Part shown: piece by piece, positions 63,333 to 64,000 of the stretch
Layout: each line of letters starts with the position of its first letter
How positions within the stretch are numbered: position 1 is the first letter of the stretch
NCBI RefSeq assembly: GCF_026745355.1
Contig: NC_079202.1
Coordinates: 60,518,622 to 60,582,621 of the forward strand
Direction: 5' to 3'
Length of the DNA stretch: 64,000 nt
Source: Beta vulgaris subsp. vulgaris
Taxonomy: Eukaryota; Streptophyta; Magnoliopsida; Caryophyllales; Amaranthaceae
Program-made: the position numbers and the translations under genes
Notes under the pieces: model-generated
The model's database searches: none
Seen by the model: the letters and a program-made list of their open reading frames with translations, nothing else
What the model was told of the DNA's origin: nothing

Positions 63333-64000
63333 ATGGAAAACACCAACACAAAACCAAAAACCAAGCACGTAGTCATAATCCCAAGTCCAGGAATGGGTCA
63401 TGTTATCCCACTCGTAGAATTCGCAAAACTCCTCCACTTCAACCATCACTTCTCAATCTCTCTCCTCCTACCAAACTCCGGACCACCAACTTCTGCTTTA
63501 ACAACTTTCTTAGCCACTTTACCGTCTGCCATATCCTACACATTTCTCCCTTCTGTCGACCCAACTCTCCTCCCTCCTAACGTAGCTCATGAAGTTACCA
63601 TCAATATCATCCACTCTCACTCTCTTTCATCTGCACGATCTGCTATCTCTTCGCTATCTAATGTTGTTGCTGTCGTTACCGATCTCTTCGGTACCGACTA
63701 CTTTCAAGTTGCTCGCGAGCTGCTCATCTCGCCTTTTTTGTATATTACTACCAACGCTTATGCGTTGATGTTCTTTTTTAACTTCCCACGGGTGTATAAA
63801 ACAGTGTCGTGTGAGTTCCGGGATATGGAGGATCCATTGGTAATGCCTGGGTGTGTGCCGCTTTATGGTAAGGATTTTGTTGATCCTGTGCAGGATCGTA
63901 ATGATGAGGCTTATCATGTGTTTCTTTATCATATTCAGAGGTATAATATGGCTGAGGGTATTTTTGTTAATTCCTTTGTGGATCTTGAGCCCGGTCCGAT
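63333..64000 (+). CDS. UGT72B-type UDP-glycosyltransferase, copy 2 (partial at window end)
   Basis: 222 codons are visible with no stop before the window edge. His23 (IPSPGMGHVIPLVEFAKLL) and Asp117 (VVTDLFGTDYF) are the catalytic pair. The block MEDPLVMPGCVPLYGKDFVD and the closing GIFVNSFVDLEPG align without gaps of note to copy 1, so the two arose by tandem duplication. Differences cluster in the acceptor-side regions (for example FNFPRVYKTVSCEF against FHLPELDRTVSFRY), so substrate preference may differ. The PSPG box lies outside the window. Whether the gene is complete cannot be judged. Confidence 0.88.
   Translation, partial: MENTNTKPKTKHVVIIPSPGMGHVIPLVEFAKLLHFNHHFSISLLLPNSGPPTSALTTFLATLPSAISYTFLPSVDPTLLPPNVAHEVTINIIHSHSLSSARSAISSLSNVVAVVTDLFGTDYFQVARELLISPFLYITTNAYALMFFFNFPRVYKTVSCEFRDMEDPLVMPGCVPLYGKDFVDPVQDRNDEAYHVFLYHIQRYNMAEGIFVNSFVDLEPGP

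Overview
The window is AT-rich nuclear DNA from a dicotyledonous plant. The evidence is three split or intronless genes of plant-only families, plant-type L1 LINEs that carry an RNase H domain, a Ty1/Copia remnant, many small TIR elements, and a decayed plastid ndhF fragment. The species cannot be fixed from sequence alone. The repeat style would suit Caryophyllales (beet/spinach relatives), but that is a guess.

Genes: (1) 7600-12368 (+), a five-exon EDR4-type zinc-ribbon protein. (2) 16982-19627 (+), a three-exon TRICHOME BIREFRINGENCE-LIKE polysaccharide O-acetyltransferase. (3) 33993-32125 (-), a two-exon gene for a 69-residue secreted eight-cysteine peptide. It is too short and too split to appear as one long ORF, and a retroelement sits exactly at its splice donor. 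(4) 54340-55764 (+), an intronless UGT72B-type glucosyltransferase. (5) 63333 to the window end (+), a second UGT72B-type gene cut off by the edge. The two UGTs form a tandem pair about 7.6 kb apart.

Layout: 1-7.6 kb is intergenic with MITEs (Stowaway, PIF/Harbinger and hAT types) and a TRIM-like remnant. 7.6-12.4 kb is EDR4, with a MITE in intron 2. 12.4-17 kb is intergenic with three TIR elements. 17-19.6 kb is TBL. 19.9-21 kb is a long-TIR Mutator-like element. 21.9-22.3 kb is the ndhF insertion. 22.3-31 kb holds nested MITEs, an hAT deletion derivative, two related long-TIR elements and LINE 3' stubs. 32-34.1 kb is the cysteine-rich peptide gene. 34.3-38 kb holds two more Mutator-like elements around a truncated Copia element. 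38.7-50.6 kb is a three-layer nest: a nearly complete LINE (A) with a 17-bp target duplication, interrupted in ORF1 by a MITE and by a second LINE (B) with a 13-bp target duplication. 52.3-52.9 kb is a second copy of the short retroelement found in the peptide gene. 54-64 kb is the UGT pair, with two tRNA-derived SINEs, a palindrome-ended repeat element and a LINE stub.

The genes do not form a pathway. EDR4 (defence signalling), a wall O-acetyltransferase, a secreted cysteine-rich peptide and phenolic glucosyltransferases are ordinary neighbours. The most useful observations are the peptide gene with its splice-site insertion, the modular short retroelement family, and the datable insertion nest.
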